A DNA stretch of 64,000 nt. Source: Achromobacter anxifer. Lineage in GTDB: Bacteria > Pseudomonadota > Gammaproteobacteria > Burkholderiales > Burkholderiaceae_B. Position numbers and translations under genes: made by a program. The stretch spans positions 62,001-126,000 of the forward strand of contig NZ_CAHLAR010000012.1 in assembly GCF_903652925.1 (NCBI RefSeq), written 5' to 3'. Below are positions 8,168 to 16,296 of this stretch, piece after piece. A model generated the notes under the pieces. It saw only the letters and a program-made list of their open reading frames with translations, was not told the DNA's origin and made no database searches. How positions within the stretch are numbered: position 1 is the first letter of the stretch; every line of letters starts with the position of its first letter.

Positions 8168-8761
8168 CTAATCACGACACGCGAGCCGACCTTCGACGAA
8201 GTGCATTGCCGCTGCGTTCAGGGACGTCTCGGATGATGCCGCCAAGATATGATCGACGATTGCCTGAAGCGCTTGCCGCAGTGTTTCCCTGCTAATTGGA
8301 TCATTCGCTATCGCAACCGGGTCGGTCTGTTTGCCCAACAACTGGAGAGTCACGCATGCCTCCGGGATGAGCGTTGCAGACATAGTCTCCAAGACCAGCT
8401 TCAAGGCTGCTTGAGCAGCGGACGCTCGTGGCGAGGTGTTTAAAAGGGCGACGGGCTTTCCCGGAAAATCCGGGCTTCCTACCAGCCAATCCAGCATGTT
8501 CTTAAAGGACCCAGGGATTCCACGAGCGTACTCCGGGCAAGCAACGAGGAGGCCGTCAGCCTCATTCACTCGAGTGCGCAGGTCAACGATGCGCGCGGGC
8601 AGTTTGTCTTCAAGATCCGGATTGAAGTGAGGCAGTTCGCCAATCTCGTTGTAGTGTTCGACTACAACGCAGTGCGGCACCAACATGGAAGCCGCGACGA
8701 GTGCGTGTGTATTGGACGACGCGTAGCGTAGGCTGCCGGACAGGAAAAGAAGACGAAGCAT
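8168..8761 (-). CDS. NADPH-dependent FMN reductase family protein
   Basis: This 197-residue flavodoxin-fold protein opens with LLFLSGSLRYASSNTHAL, the FMN-phosphate loop of the NAD(P)H:FMN/chromate/azo reductase family. The second flavin contact is CPEYARGIPGSFKNMLDW at about residues 75-92. Such enzymes reduce FMN, quinones or chromate with NADPH in the cytoplasm. It is flanked by two gene-poor stretches and a truncated LysR gene, so its regulatory partner may have been lost. No operon partners are evident. Confidence 0.87.
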   Translation of the reverse strand: MLRLLFLSGSLRYASSNTHALVAASMLVPHCVVVEHYNEIGELPHFNPDLEDKLPARIVDLRTRVNEADGLLVACPEYARGIPGSFKNMLDWLVGSPDFPGKPVALLNTSPRASAAQAALKLVLETMSATLIPEACVTLQLLGKQTDPVAIANDPISRETLRQALQAIVDHILAASSETSLNAAAMHFVEGRLACRD

Positions 8762-9122
8762 ATCGATCTAACCGTTGCCGATCGGATGCGTAGTATCCCA
8801 TGCGTGACCGTAATCCGGCCTTCGGCTATCACCACTCCGCCGCCCTCAACTACGTTACGGAGCAGGAACAACGCAATGAATTTGCGCGCACCATGCTCGC
8901 CTCGCGATGCGTCTGAATTTGCAACGAAAGCCCACTGGCACTTCCACAATTCCTGCCCGTGGCCGCGCGGCAACCGTCCGGCATTCCCCTGTTAAGTGTT
9001 GATGGCCATGCATTGGCCTGGACGAATCGAATCCGCATGGTACAGCCCTGCATTGGTTGTGAGCGGCCGAGATGGTCATGTCGCCGAACTTCGCCACTAC
9101 GTGGCTTGCCAATGCCTAATTT
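8762..9122. other. 361-bp region without a recognised gene
   Basis: Short overlapping frames exist on both strands but none shows a recognisable motif, ribosome site or consistent codon use. It may hold decayed coding DNA next to the truncated LysR gene. Nothing specific can be supported. Confidence 0.4.
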
Positions 9123-9710
9123 TTAATCAGCGAACGCCGATGTGAGTGCCTCCACGACGACACGAACTCTGGCCGTGCGCGCCAAGTCTTGGTGCAACAC
9201 CAGCCACGCCTCGTAGGGCTTGGCCCGACGTCGCTCCGGCCATAGCCGCACTAGCGCGCGATCCCGACGGGCCACGTACTCGGGCAACTCGCCTATGGCC
9301 AAGCCGGCCCGCACGAAGGTCGCGAGCATCAGACTCGAATCCAGTTCGGCAACCACGCGACCGTGTGCCCTAGATTCACCTGCCAGCGTGTCGTCCTGCC
9401 GGCCGGTCACACCCTGCTGGTAGAGCGCAATATCGTGATTCGAAAGGCCTTGCCCGGGCTGCGGTTCGCCATGTTTTTCCAGATAGCCTCGGGTAGCGTA
9501 GAGGCCGACTTCCCAGCACCCGAGTTTGCGAACGATCAAATCCGGCTGCTCCGGCCGCAGGGTGCGCACAGCAATGTCGGCCTCCCGCCGCGCCACATCG
9601 AGCAGCCGCGTCGTAGTGCTCAAGATCACGCGCACCTCGGGATGGCTGGCGCGCAAGTGTTCAATGGCTGGAACCACGAAGTCCACAGCCAGCGCATCGG
9701 TGGTGGTCAT
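9123..9710 (-). pseudogene. LysR-type regulator, effector-binding domain only (5' truncated)
   Basis: The 195 readable codons match only the C-terminal LysR substrate-binding domain (TTTDALAVDFVVPAIEHLR ... EADIAVRTL ... RAGLAIGELPEYVA). A complete LysR protein has about 90 more N-terminal residues with the helix-turn-helix, and these are missing. The 5' boundary coincides with the start of an integrase remnant on the other strand, so the HTH was probably lost in a recombination event. The first ATG (9708-9710) falls at the junction and need not be a real start. It is unlikely to be a working DNA-binding regulator. Confidence 0.8.
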
Positions 9711-9870
9711 TCGATGCGCCGCACGAAGGCGACCCTCATCTACCAGCGGACGAAGAACCTGCGGGGCCGTGCAGTTGCTCCTCGGGCACTCTAAGCTGGA
9801 GTCGACGGTGCGGTATCTCGGCGTCGAGGTTGATGATGCCCTAGAGATCTCCGAGCAGACGGAAATCTAA
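9708..9870 (+). pseudogene. C-terminal remnant of a tyrosine recombinase/integrase, frameshifted
   Basis: Reading from 9708, the frame gives HSMRRTKATLIYQRTKNLR. After a GGGG run at 9763-9766 the reading continues in another frame as AVQLLLGHSKLESTVRYLG, ending EQTEI at 9870. Together these form the C-terminal box of a tyrosine site-specific recombinase: the HxxR-type arginine region, the LLGHSKLESTVRYL block, and the nucleophile tyrosine in RYLG. One extra G explains the frameshift. The N-terminal part, about four fifths of the protein, is absent. It marks an old integration or recombination point and abuts the truncated LysR gene. Confidence 0.78.
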
Positions 9871-9951
9871 ACCGCTCTCCAATCGTTCAGAAGACGGGAG
9901 CTGGACGGCTTGTCGGACGTTCTGCTGTCCAGCGATGATTCAAGCTCACGC

Positions 9952-9987
9952 TAATCCCCCCATTTTTAGCGATTGGCAGAAGTAGGA
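9952..9987 (+). repeat. IS3 element terminal inverted repeat, orfB side
   Basis: The end reads TAATCCCCCC, then AGCGAT and CAGAAGTAG blocks that recur in the opposite orientation at the other end (11103-11139). The match is imperfect between the blocks, as usual for IS3-family ends. Confidence 0.75.
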
Positions 9988-9990
9988 ACG

Positions 9991-10818
9991 CTACGCGGCC
10001 ATGGCTAACCGCTGTTTTGGGGTAAATCCGCCCAGAGCCATATTTGGGCGCTCGTGATTGTAGGACCACATCCACTGCGTGGCGACGCGCTGTACGTGGT
10101 CCAGATCTTCCCAGTGATATTGGGACAGCCACTCGTAGCGCACGGTCCTGTTGAACCGTTCGACGTAGGCATTCTGTTGTGGCTTGCCCGGCTGGATATA
10201 TTCGAGCTTTATGCCCCATGCCCCGGCCCAATCGACAATTGCCGCGCTCAGGTATTCGGGCCCGTTATCGCACCGAATGGCCAAGGGCTTTCCCCGCCAG
10301 CCGATGATCTACTTGAGCGTGCGGATCACGCGCTCGGACGGCAGCGAGAAGTCAACCTCAATGCCCAGCGCTTCGCGGTTGAAGTCGTCGATCACGTTGA
10401 ACACGCGGATGCTGCGCCCATCGGCAAGCTGGTCATGCATGAAGTCCATCGACCAGACCTGGTTCACGTTGGTCGGCACGGTCAGTGGCTCAGGCGTCTG
10501 CCGAATCAGCCGTTTGCGCGGCTTGATCCGCAGGTTCAGTTCGAGGTTGCGGTAAATCCGGTACACCCGCTTATGGTTCCAGCCGAAGCCTCGAACATTG
10601 CGCAGATACAGAAAGCACAGGCCAAAGCCCCAGCTGCGGTGGTTGTCGGTCAGACGCAGCAGCCAGTTGGCGATCTCCTCGTTCTCGGCATCCGTCTTGG
10701 CGACGTACCGATAGCAAGTCTGGCTAACCCCGAACGCCTCGCAGGCCATCCGGATCGATACGCCGCGGTCTTGCACAGCACGTTGGGCCATCTCGCGGCG
10801 GCGAGACGGCCTCACCAT
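9991..10818 (-). pseudogene. IS3-family transposase OrfB with in-frame stop
   Basis: The frame starts at ATG 10818 ([13 protein letters not shown]) and shows the OrfB HTH-like and integrase regions. [16 protein letters not shown] contains the first catalytic Asp, then VIDDFNRE, the CDNGPEY block with the second Asp, and the YVERFNRTVRYEW block with the Glu. A TAG at 10309-10311 lies between RVIRTLK and IIGWRGKPLA, where relatives have a Gln codon (CAG to TAG). Translation would give a protein lacking the second Asp and the Glu, so the transposase should be dead unless suppressed. Confidence 0.85.
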
Positions 10819-11077
10819 TTTTTTCTAGCGCCTCCGTCACGATCTCGGCCTTGAGCTTCTCCTCGACGTACATCTTGCGCAGCCGGGCGTTCTCGGCCTC
10901 CAGCTCCTTCATGCGAGCCATCAGCGATACGTCCATGCCGCCATACTTGGAACGCCACTTGTAGAACGTAGCCGAGCTGATGCCCAGTTCTCGGCACAGC
11001 TCAGGAACGGCAAGACCAGCCTCCACGCGCTTGATGGCTTCAATGATCTGGCTATCCGTAAATCTCGACTTCTTCAT
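10724..11077 (-). CDS. IS3-family transposase OrfA
   Basis: This protein has the OrfA helix-turn-helix ([20 protein letters not shown] ... [20 protein letters not shown]) and a leucine-zipper-like coiled coil ([17 protein letters not shown]). Relatives usually end with KKW and a stop just before orfB. Here the run of A at the orfA/orfB junction (complement of 10818-10824) has seven residues. The KKW-stop therefore falls in another frame and this frame reads on for about 29 residues of unrelated sequence. The short A-tract probably also disturbs the programmed frameshift that makes OrfAB. Confidence 0.8.
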   Translation of the reverse strand: MKKSRFTDSQIIEAIKRVEAGLAVPELCRELGISSATFYKWRSKYGGMDVSLMARMKELEAENARLRKMYVEEKLKAEIVTEALEKNGEAVSPPRDGPTCCARPRRIDPDGLRGVRG

Positions 11078-11102
11078 GCGGTAGAACTCCTCAACGAGAA
11101 AA

Positions 11103-11139
11103 TTCTACTTCTGACCTCATCGCTTTTGCGGGGGGATTA
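11103..11139 (-). repeat. IS3 element terminal inverted repeat, orfA side
   Basis: Read on the minus strand, it begins TAATCCCCCC and contains AGCGAT and CAGAAGTAGA blocks, matching the left end in inverted orientation. It lies 26 bp upstream of the orfA start codon. Confidence 0.75.
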
Positions 11140-11187
11140 CCAGGACGTCGGTTTTGCCGTGCTGGCCTTCAAGCTTGGCGTCGGACG

Positions 11188-11706
11188 TCATGGGCTACCA
11201 AGGCTGAAGCAACGGGCTTGAAAACTCGAAAGAGCACTCAATGGCCTCCCATAGAGGTGGAGGTGATACGTAGCAGCTTGACCAACTACTTCGGTGGAGT
11301 GGATATCGTTGGGTCCTAGGAGTAAAACCTCGCCGGAGCCTACTGCAACGTGGGTGGTTTCGACAACGATTCCGGACTTAGCGGACTTCGTGTAGAGGTG
11401 GTTCAATTCCAAGCCCCGAATGCCCGCCACGACAGCCCATGTTTCGTGGCAGTGAGGAGGACTTGTGACGCTAACTCCATCCGAGACAAGATACAGTGCC
11501 GGCCGATCCCCAGCGACAGCGAGTTCATAGAGAACCTCCTCGCCAACTCGGGCTAAAGGATAAGGAGCTACTTGCCACATAGGGGAGTTCGCAAGGTGTA
11601 GAAGGCTGTCTGCAATAGCCTCAAGATCGACAGCAGACTGTGGCAGCGTGCTGATACGATCGATCAATTGATGTGCTTGCTCGACTATCGTGCCCGGTGA
11701 TTGCAT
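11188..11706 (-). CDS. Cysteine-dioxygenase-like cupin protein
   Basis: About 172 residues form a single cupin of the cysteine dioxygenase/thiol dioxygenase-like superfamily. LYLVSDGVSVTSPPHCHETW carries the paired metal histidines (HCH), and GPNDIHSTEV gives the third His. Related proteins are iron-dependent thiol dioxygenases or uncharacterised relatives. The ATG at 11704-11706, with GGGGA six bases upstream, is preferred. A GTG at 11799 would add 31 residues of unconvincing sequence. It stands alone between the IS3 element and the phosphatase gene. The substrate is unknown. Confidence 0.72.
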   Translation of the reverse strand: MQSPGTIVEQAHQLIDRISTLPQSAVDLEAIADSLLHLANSPMWQVAPYPLARVGEEVLYELAVAGDRPALYLVSDGVSVTSPPHCHETWAVVAGIRGLELNHLYTKSAKSGIVVETTHVAVGSGEVLLLGPNDIHSTEVVGQAATYHLHLYGRPLSALSSFQARCFSLGSP

Positions 11707-11946
11707 CAAAATTCCCCAACTTCCTAACATGATGTAGACCGAATCTGGTTGCGCGAGACAGCAAAGCTCCTGCGTGATGGCGAGAGTCCATTGGCTCACG
11801 CATTCACATAATTGACTGCTCAGGGCCGCAAGCCAGCCATGAATCGACTCGGTTGCATGAGTTCCCCTTTAGGGGAGAAATATTCCTGGATATCGACCTC
11901 TGAGAGAAACCCGGTAGGTCACATGACGGGTCGTGCTAGTGACAAC

Positions 11947-12519
11947 CTATTTCCTTTCCCCCAGCCTCATTTGATAGACCGCTGCGCTCCAGTACCGCGT
12001 ACCGCTGCTTTCTCGGCAAATCCACCCCGCAGACTCCAACTGCTTCGCGATCAATCGATTCATGAATCCATGGCCAAGCAGCAGAACGGGGCCTTCATTT
12101 GCGATCAATTGAAGTCGCTGAGCCGCTGTATTAGCTCTTACTTTAGCTTCTCGGGCAGACTCGACTCCTCCAGAAAAACCGCAAAGCCATGCAATCCGGA
12201 GAAAAAATGCCCATGTAAATGGGGAAAAGCGAGGTCGTCTCCATCTTCCGTGAGGCAACTTCGCCTCGCAAAAAATCTCATCTATAAGATGAGGTCGAAG
12301 GCCCAATGCTCGAACAGACGCCAGTGCTCGAGGTGCATTGCTCGAAATGATCACTTTTGCTGTGGCGGCCAGGCCTATGCTGGCCACAGGGACGGGATGT
12401 TCTACGATTTCGGATAGCTCGTACTGTTCAATCCAGTACTTCATGTCAAGTGCTGAAACCTTACCGCCTGGAGCCAAGTTCGGCCGACCGTGGCGCATCA
12501 AAATAATTTCTCGGTTCAT
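11947..12519 (-). CDS. Histidine phosphatase family protein
   Basis: This 190-residue protein shows the histidine phosphatase (phosphoglycerate mutase-like) signature. The N-terminal LMRHGRPN contains the phospho-accepting His10, and LLGHGFMNR near residue 150 contains the second catalytic His. SSNAPRALASVRAL is the conserved arginine region. It probably dephosphorylates a small molecule or protein in the cytoplasm. The ribosome site is weak. Base composition is lower in GC than that of the core genes, in line with the accessory region. Confidence 0.8.
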   Translation of the reverse strand: MNREIILMRHGRPNLAPGGKVSALDMKYWIEQYELSEIVEHPVPVASIGLAATAKVIISSNAPRALASVRALGLRPHLIDEIFCEAKLPHGRWRRPRFSPFTWAFFLRIAWLCGFSGGVESAREAKVRANTAAQRLQLIANEGPVLLLGHGFMNRLIAKQLESAGWICRESSGTRYWSAAVYQMRLGERK

Positions 12520-12561
12520 TGAGTGGGAGCAGCGTTAATCGATTGCTTGCCAGCGGTCCAA

Positions 12562-12786
12562 TCAATCGCCGACTTTTAGCCGTCGCATGAGCCAGTTCGC
12601 GGTGAACTCGAAGTGCTCTCGCATGTTCGACTCCGCCGTGTGGCCGTCATCTCCAAAGACCAGCTGCGTCACATTGAAGCCGAGAGCGGTAAGAGATGTA
12701 GGCTCATTTCTGGATACGAGATCTTCGCGGGCGCCGTTCACCATGAGGATGGGTTTGCGCAACTGCGCCGCGGTTGGCATCTTCAT
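12562..12786 (-). pseudogene. C-terminal remnant of an alpha/beta hydrolase
   Basis: The 74 codons match only the end of an alpha/beta hydrolase: KPILMVNGAREDLVSR (the strand and turn with the acid residue), then VFGDDGHTAE with the catalytic His, and a closing helix. The nucleophile elbow GxSxG and everything before it are missing. The frame is open only about ten codons further upstream, to a TAA near 12820. It abuts the 3' end of the extended SDR gene. It could be expressed as a fragment but cannot be a hydrolase. Confidence 0.65.
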
Positions 12787-12826
12787 CTGACGAGAGAGTT
12801 GGAACGCTTCGTAGTATTACCTGGCG

Positions 12827-13876
12827 TTATTGAGGTGACGCAATGGGTAGCCAACCATGGCGGCGATACCAAGCGACCGTATCGGCAACAGTTTGCTCAA
12901 TGGGGCGAAATTTCAGTTGAAGCTGCTGTTCGCTCTTCGTGTGAATGAAATGACTTCGTCCCGCCTCCTTGCGCATGAGCCGTACCGTCGCCAAACTGAG
13001 CAAGATGGGTTTACCGCTGATCTTCGCGTAGAGTTCCTGCGCCGCCGCCAGGAAATACAGAAGCAGGAAAGGCAAGTTGCGGGTCGGCGTCTTGATTCCC
13101 GCGATCTGCCCCACCAAGGGAACCAATTCCTGCATCGTCATGTGGCGACCTGCGGCGAGATAGCGCTCACCGCGCTGGCCGCGTTCCGCAGCTGAAATTT
13201 GCGCCTTCGCTACATCGCGAGCATCGACAACCGAGAAGCTGCCTGGCAGCAACCCAGGCAATTTGCCAAGCACCACATCGTTGACAAATTGTCCTGACGA
13301 GGTTGGGCCGATATCGGCAGGACCCCACATCCAGCCGGGCAAGACAAAGCTCGCATGCATGTCCGGATGTGTGTCAAGAAAGGCCGATACGACTTGATCG
13401 GCCAGTATCTTGCTTCGGTAATAGTCGTCGTCAGCATCTGCTAGGTCACGCAGACAATTCTCATCGATAGGCGCCCCCGGCTCGCCATTCAGCACTGCGA
13501 TGGATGAAGTCTGAACGAAGCGCCGGATGCCGGCGTCGTATGCCTGCTCGATAAGCTGCTGCGTGCCATCCACATTGATGCGTTTGAGCTCTTCCCAGTG
13601 GCTGCCGCCTTTGAAGTTGTCTCGAAAGAAGGCCGCGGTATGGAACACCACGTCACATCCTTGCAGCGCCCTTGAGAAAGCGGGCACATCAGCCATATCA
13701 CCCTGCACCAGTTCAACGCCTTTCACTCCTGCGAACTGTTGCATACCTTTGGTTTCCGAACGGACGAGAGCCTTGACGAAGACGCCGCGCGCGACCAGCT
13801 CACGCACAAGGTTGTTGCCGAGAAGGCCTGTGGCACCAGTGACAAAAGCTGACTGTGGACTGCTGTATTCTTTCAT
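12827..13876 (-). CDS. Extended SDR, NAD-dependent epimerase/dehydratase-like
   Basis: This 349-residue atypical extended SDR has the nucleotide-binding motif FVTGATGLLGNNLVREL at about residues 12-28. The active-site part includes TSSIAVLNGEP near 123 and YYRSK near 152, with the catalytic Tyr and Lys. The pattern resembles dihydroflavonol-4-reductase/hopanoid-associated epimerase types, which reduce or isomerise ketone substrates. It is divergent from a TetR gene across an AT-rich region with repeated GATATC sites, which suggests direct repression by that TetR. Substrate unknown. Confidence 0.85.
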   Translation of the reverse strand: MKEYSSPQSAFVTGATGLLGNNLVRELVARGVFVKALVRSETKGMQQFAGVKGVELVQGDMADVPAFSRALQGCDVVFHTAAFFRDNFKGGSHWEELKRINVDGTQQLIEQAYDAGIRRFVQTSSIAVLNGEPGAPIDENCLRDLADADDDYYRSKILADQVVSAFLDTHPDMHASFVLPGWMWGPADIGPTSSGQFVNDVVLGKLPGLLPGSFSVVDARDVAKAQISAAERGQRGERYLAAGRHMTMQELVPLVGQIAGIKTPTRNLPFLLLYFLAAAQELYAKISGKPILLSLATVRLMRKEAGRSHFIHTKSEQQLQLKFRPIEQTVADTVAWYRRHGWLPIASPQ

Positions 13877-13892
13877 TTCGATTGAACTTCAA

Positions 13893-14014
13893 ATATCACC
13901 TGAAATTTAAATATACCGCTGGAACTTTGAAATCTCAAGTGATATCTGAAATTTTTTTGGCAAGCATTCACACAAGATCACACAACGATCGATATCTGAA
14001 TCTCATATGATATC
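13893..14014. promoter_or_regulatory. Divergent promoter region with repeated GATATC half-sites
   Basis: The AT-rich gap between the SDR and TetR genes contains GATATCTGAA at 13941-13950 and 13991-14000, a related ATATCACCTGAAATT at 13893-13907 and another GATATC at 14009-14014. The 50-bp spacing between the two identical copies suggests binding on one face of the helix. These are candidate operators for the adjacent TetR protein; this is inferred from position and repetition. Confidence 0.55.
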
Positions 14015-14023
14015 TTTAAAACT

Positions 14024-14641
14024 ATGAGCACCACGACTGCAAGAAGACGCCTGACCCGAGACGAAAGTCGGGCACAGACTCGCGAGCACCTGATCGACGC
14101 TGCACGGCACTTGTTTGTGACAAACGGGTATGGAGGCGCATCGATCCGTGACATCGCGAACAACGCTGGCTATTCCCAAGGCGCTTTTTATTCAAACTTC
14201 TCAAGCAAAGAGGATGTCTTGCTAGAGTTGCTGCGGCGGCACATGGATGCAGAAGCGATGCAACTTACTACGCTCATGGGCGACAACGCGCAGTTGCCCG
14301 AGCAAATGCTGGCCCGACTGGAGGCCTGGGCTTCTACCCTCAATCACGATGCTGACTGGTGCATGCTTTCCATAGAACTGCAATTGCATGCGAGGCGTAG
14401 CCCATCTTTCGCTGCGGAGTACCAAAAGGTTTGGGACAAACACCAATCCGAGATCGGCGGCGTGATCGACTTATTGTTTAAAAAGCTTGGTCGCTCAACT
14501 CCTGCCGAGCCTCACGAACTAGCTGCTGCTTTTATGGCACTTTCACATGGGCTTGCACTGCAAAAGACTACCAACCGCCAGGAGTTGACTGGACGCTTGA
14601 TCATAGTGTTTCTACGTGGATTGATCGCAAGTTCGACATAG
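14024..14641 (+). CDS. TetR/AcrR-family transcriptional regulator
   Basis: This 205-residue regulator has the TetR N-terminal DNA-binding domain (residues about 17-64: AREHLIDAARHLFVTNGYGG type, then SIRDIANNAGYSQGAFYSNF with the recognition helix). The all-helical C-terminal ligand-binding domain contains conserved LEAWASTLN and SIELQLHARRSP segments. It is divergent from the extended SDR gene and is probably a ligand-responsive repressor of it and of itself. Codon use is less GC-biased than in the flanking core operons. Confidence 0.88.
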   Translation: MSTTTARRRLTRDESRAQTREHLIDAARHLFVTNGYGGASIRDIANNAGYSQGAFYSNFSSKEDVLLELLRRHMDAEAMQLTTLMGDNAQLPEQMLARLEAWASTLNHDADWCMLSIELQLHARRSPSFAAEYQKVWDKHQSEIGGVIDLLFKKLGRSTPAEPHELAAAFMALSHGLALQKTTNRQELTGRLIIVFLRGLIASST

Positions 14642-15151
14642 CCACGACTCGATGGAGCGAAGAAACGGGCATTCAGGCCGGTACGTGGTGAAGCACGCAA
14701 CCAAGTGGCCAGTTACGAGGGTGATGTGGCCGTTCAAGACACATGACGTTCAACGACTGGTGTTGGAGATTGCTGCTGTTTAGGCACTGAGTTACGAACG
14801 ACCACGATCAACCTAAAGCTGCCTGCCGCAGGCTACTTCCGCTTTGCAGCGATTGCCGCTGCTCGTAGTCGCATCGCGACCTATCGGTCACCGCTCCATA
14901 ACAGTCACCCTTCAATGACGGGAACACCTAGCCACACAAGGATGTCCATGGTGGTTTTGGTGAGGGTGCATGTCAATAGTGTCTATTTGGGGGGGGCTGC
15001 TTGTGCCGTTTCATTTTCCAGGGAGGCGCGGCCAGCCCATCCCTATCCCGGTCAAACCGATCCCCATGCGCGAAATTCACGTCAGGCAGGCGTGGGAGGT
15101 TGGCGACAACAATCCCGATGTGATGGCGCTACGACCGGACGACGATCCCTT
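14642..15151. other. 510-bp region without a recognised gene
   Basis: No convincing gene is found. A 70-codon plus-strand frame from 14970 has no recognisable motif and runs across the boundary into the reverse complement of an IS remnant, so it is not called. A run of eight G residues at about 14990 may be a break or insertion scar. Confidence 0.4.
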
Positions 15152-15292
15152 CATACCGCCGAAGTTCGCCTTCCAGTTGTAGTAAGTGGCCTCCGAGATC
15201 CCGCGCTTGCGGCACAGTTCGGCCACCTTGGCCCCTGCCTCGGCCTCCTTCAGCACCCCGATTATCTGTTCTTCCGTAAATCGTTTCTTCAT
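15152..15292 (-). pseudogene. IS3-family OrfA N-terminal remnant (second, unrelated element)
   Basis: The frame MKKRFTEEQIIGVLKEAEAG ... ISEATYYNWKANFGGM is the N-terminal helix-turn-helix of an IS3-family OrfA. It differs from the OrfA at 10.7-11.1 kb. Similarity stops abruptly after about 47 codons, and no orfB follows. GGGAGCAGGTC at 15341-15351 may be the outer end of this element (compare TGACCTGCTCCC ends); that assignment is from memory and unverified. It is evidence of repeated insertion and deletion in this region. Confidence 0.72.
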
Positions 15293-15632
15293 TGCCGTTC
15301 CTTTGTGAACGGACTCCACATCGATTTCGTACTAACCACGGGGAGCAGGTCGCTGCGTCAGATACGCATGTGCTGTCAGCCCGGCAGACAAGAAAAACGC
15401 TAGCGATAAACCCTGATAATTCCACTGGGCACTTAATTGCATTGCGCCTAGTGGCTAGCCACCCGCTGTACCCCCCTATCCCGGTTTGACCGTTAAACAC
15501 CTCATAGTCCGCATTGGAAATACTCTGAGCATTACTTTCTGGACGTCGTTTTTCAACTTCTGGACAATGGAAAAGCGAACGTTCTATTTCTATTTGAACC
15601 ATTTTCCCTTGGTAGCAGCCGGAGCCGACGCT

Positions 15633-15953
15633 TCATAACATTGCCTCGGTAACTGAAAAAGTATCGATTTCGAGAGCGAAAAGCTCCCTAAGCCGGTCTA
15701 CCAATTGATGTTGGACTCGCACTGTCTCATCGGCAGCCGGTGGCTGGTTGCCGTCAAACTCCACTAGGGTCAGCCGTTGTCGCGCTTCGTTGGCACTTGC
15801 CAATAGCAAAATTTCGGTGTGTCGGGTAGGCCATTTAAATAGGGCAATCCGCCCATCAGAGAGTTTTTCCCAACATTCAAGGCGACGTTCGCTTGCGGCA
15901 GCGCAGATGCAATGCCACAGTTTATTAGGGTCTTTGGTTCCTATGACGATCAT
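15633..15953 (-). CDS. Hypothetical protein
   Basis: This protein of about 106 residues is not recognised. It is alpha/beta in character (MIVIGTKDPNKLWHCICAAASERRLE..., then GRIALFKWPTRHTEILLLASANEA), with a charged C-terminal helix (HQLVDRLRELFALEIDTF). The ATG at 15951-15953 is preferred over one 36 codons upstream because the upstream part is low-complexity. There are no transmembrane segments or clear motifs. Composition is less GC-rich than the surroundings. It lies alone in the accessory region and could be a degenerate or horizontally acquired gene. Confidence 0.45.
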   Translation of the reverse strand: MIVIGTKDPNKLWHCICAAASERRLECWEKLSDGRIALFKWPTRHTEILLLASANEARQRLTLVEFDGNQPPAADETVRVQHQLVDRLRELFALEIDTFSVTEAML

Positions 15954-16296
15954 GATAAGGTTTAAAAATTTATCTGCCCCACTATTATCGGCCGCGTTAC
16001 ACAAGCAATGCCGCAACTTCAATTTGAAGTTAGCAGATTTTAGTAGACACCTGATTTCCACTTTCGATGTTCAGCCCTGAACGGAACCAAGGAATCCCGC
16101 GCGGTACCAAAGTGCGGTACAGCCTTTTTGCCCTTTCCGCGTCCAGCAAAAGTTAATGAATATCGCTGGCATCCACGCCTCGGCTCCAAGATCCTCGACA
16201 TTGCGCCTAGAATCATTTCATCAAGTTGACGGCGCCACATGCCAAATGTAGATATTCCTTGCCCCAAATTGCGGCTAATGTCGCCTAGCGTGCTCC
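15954..16296. other. 343-bp region without a recognised gene
   Basis: This gap lies upstream of the hypothetical gene and downstream of the LysR gene. The frames seen there lack motifs and initiation signals. It presumably holds the promoter for the hypothetical gene; nothing more can be supported. Confidence 0.35.

Larger units (their letters stand above)
9952..11139 (-). mobile_element. IS3-family insertion sequence (IS407-like group), probably inactive
   Basis: This element of about 1188 bp is bounded by imperfect inverted repeats starting TAATCCCCCC. Internally it has the orfA/orfB pair of the IS3 family, transcribed leftward. OrfB carries the DDE-type integrase core but is interrupted by a TAG. 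No matching 4-bp flank is visible (ACGC on the left, CAGG on the right), so target duplication has been lost or the flanks were rearranged. The subgroup call rests on protein similarity ([10 protein letters not shown], then [20 protein letters not shown]). Confidence 0.87.

Noticed and set aside
9948-11143. A 4-bp target duplication around the IS3 element.
   Set aside because: The left flank ACGC and right flank CAGG do not match.
14970-15182. A 70-codon plus-strand ORF (MSIVSIWGGLLVPFHFPGRR).
   Set aside because: It reads across the edge of an IS fragment and has no recognised motif or clear ribosome site.
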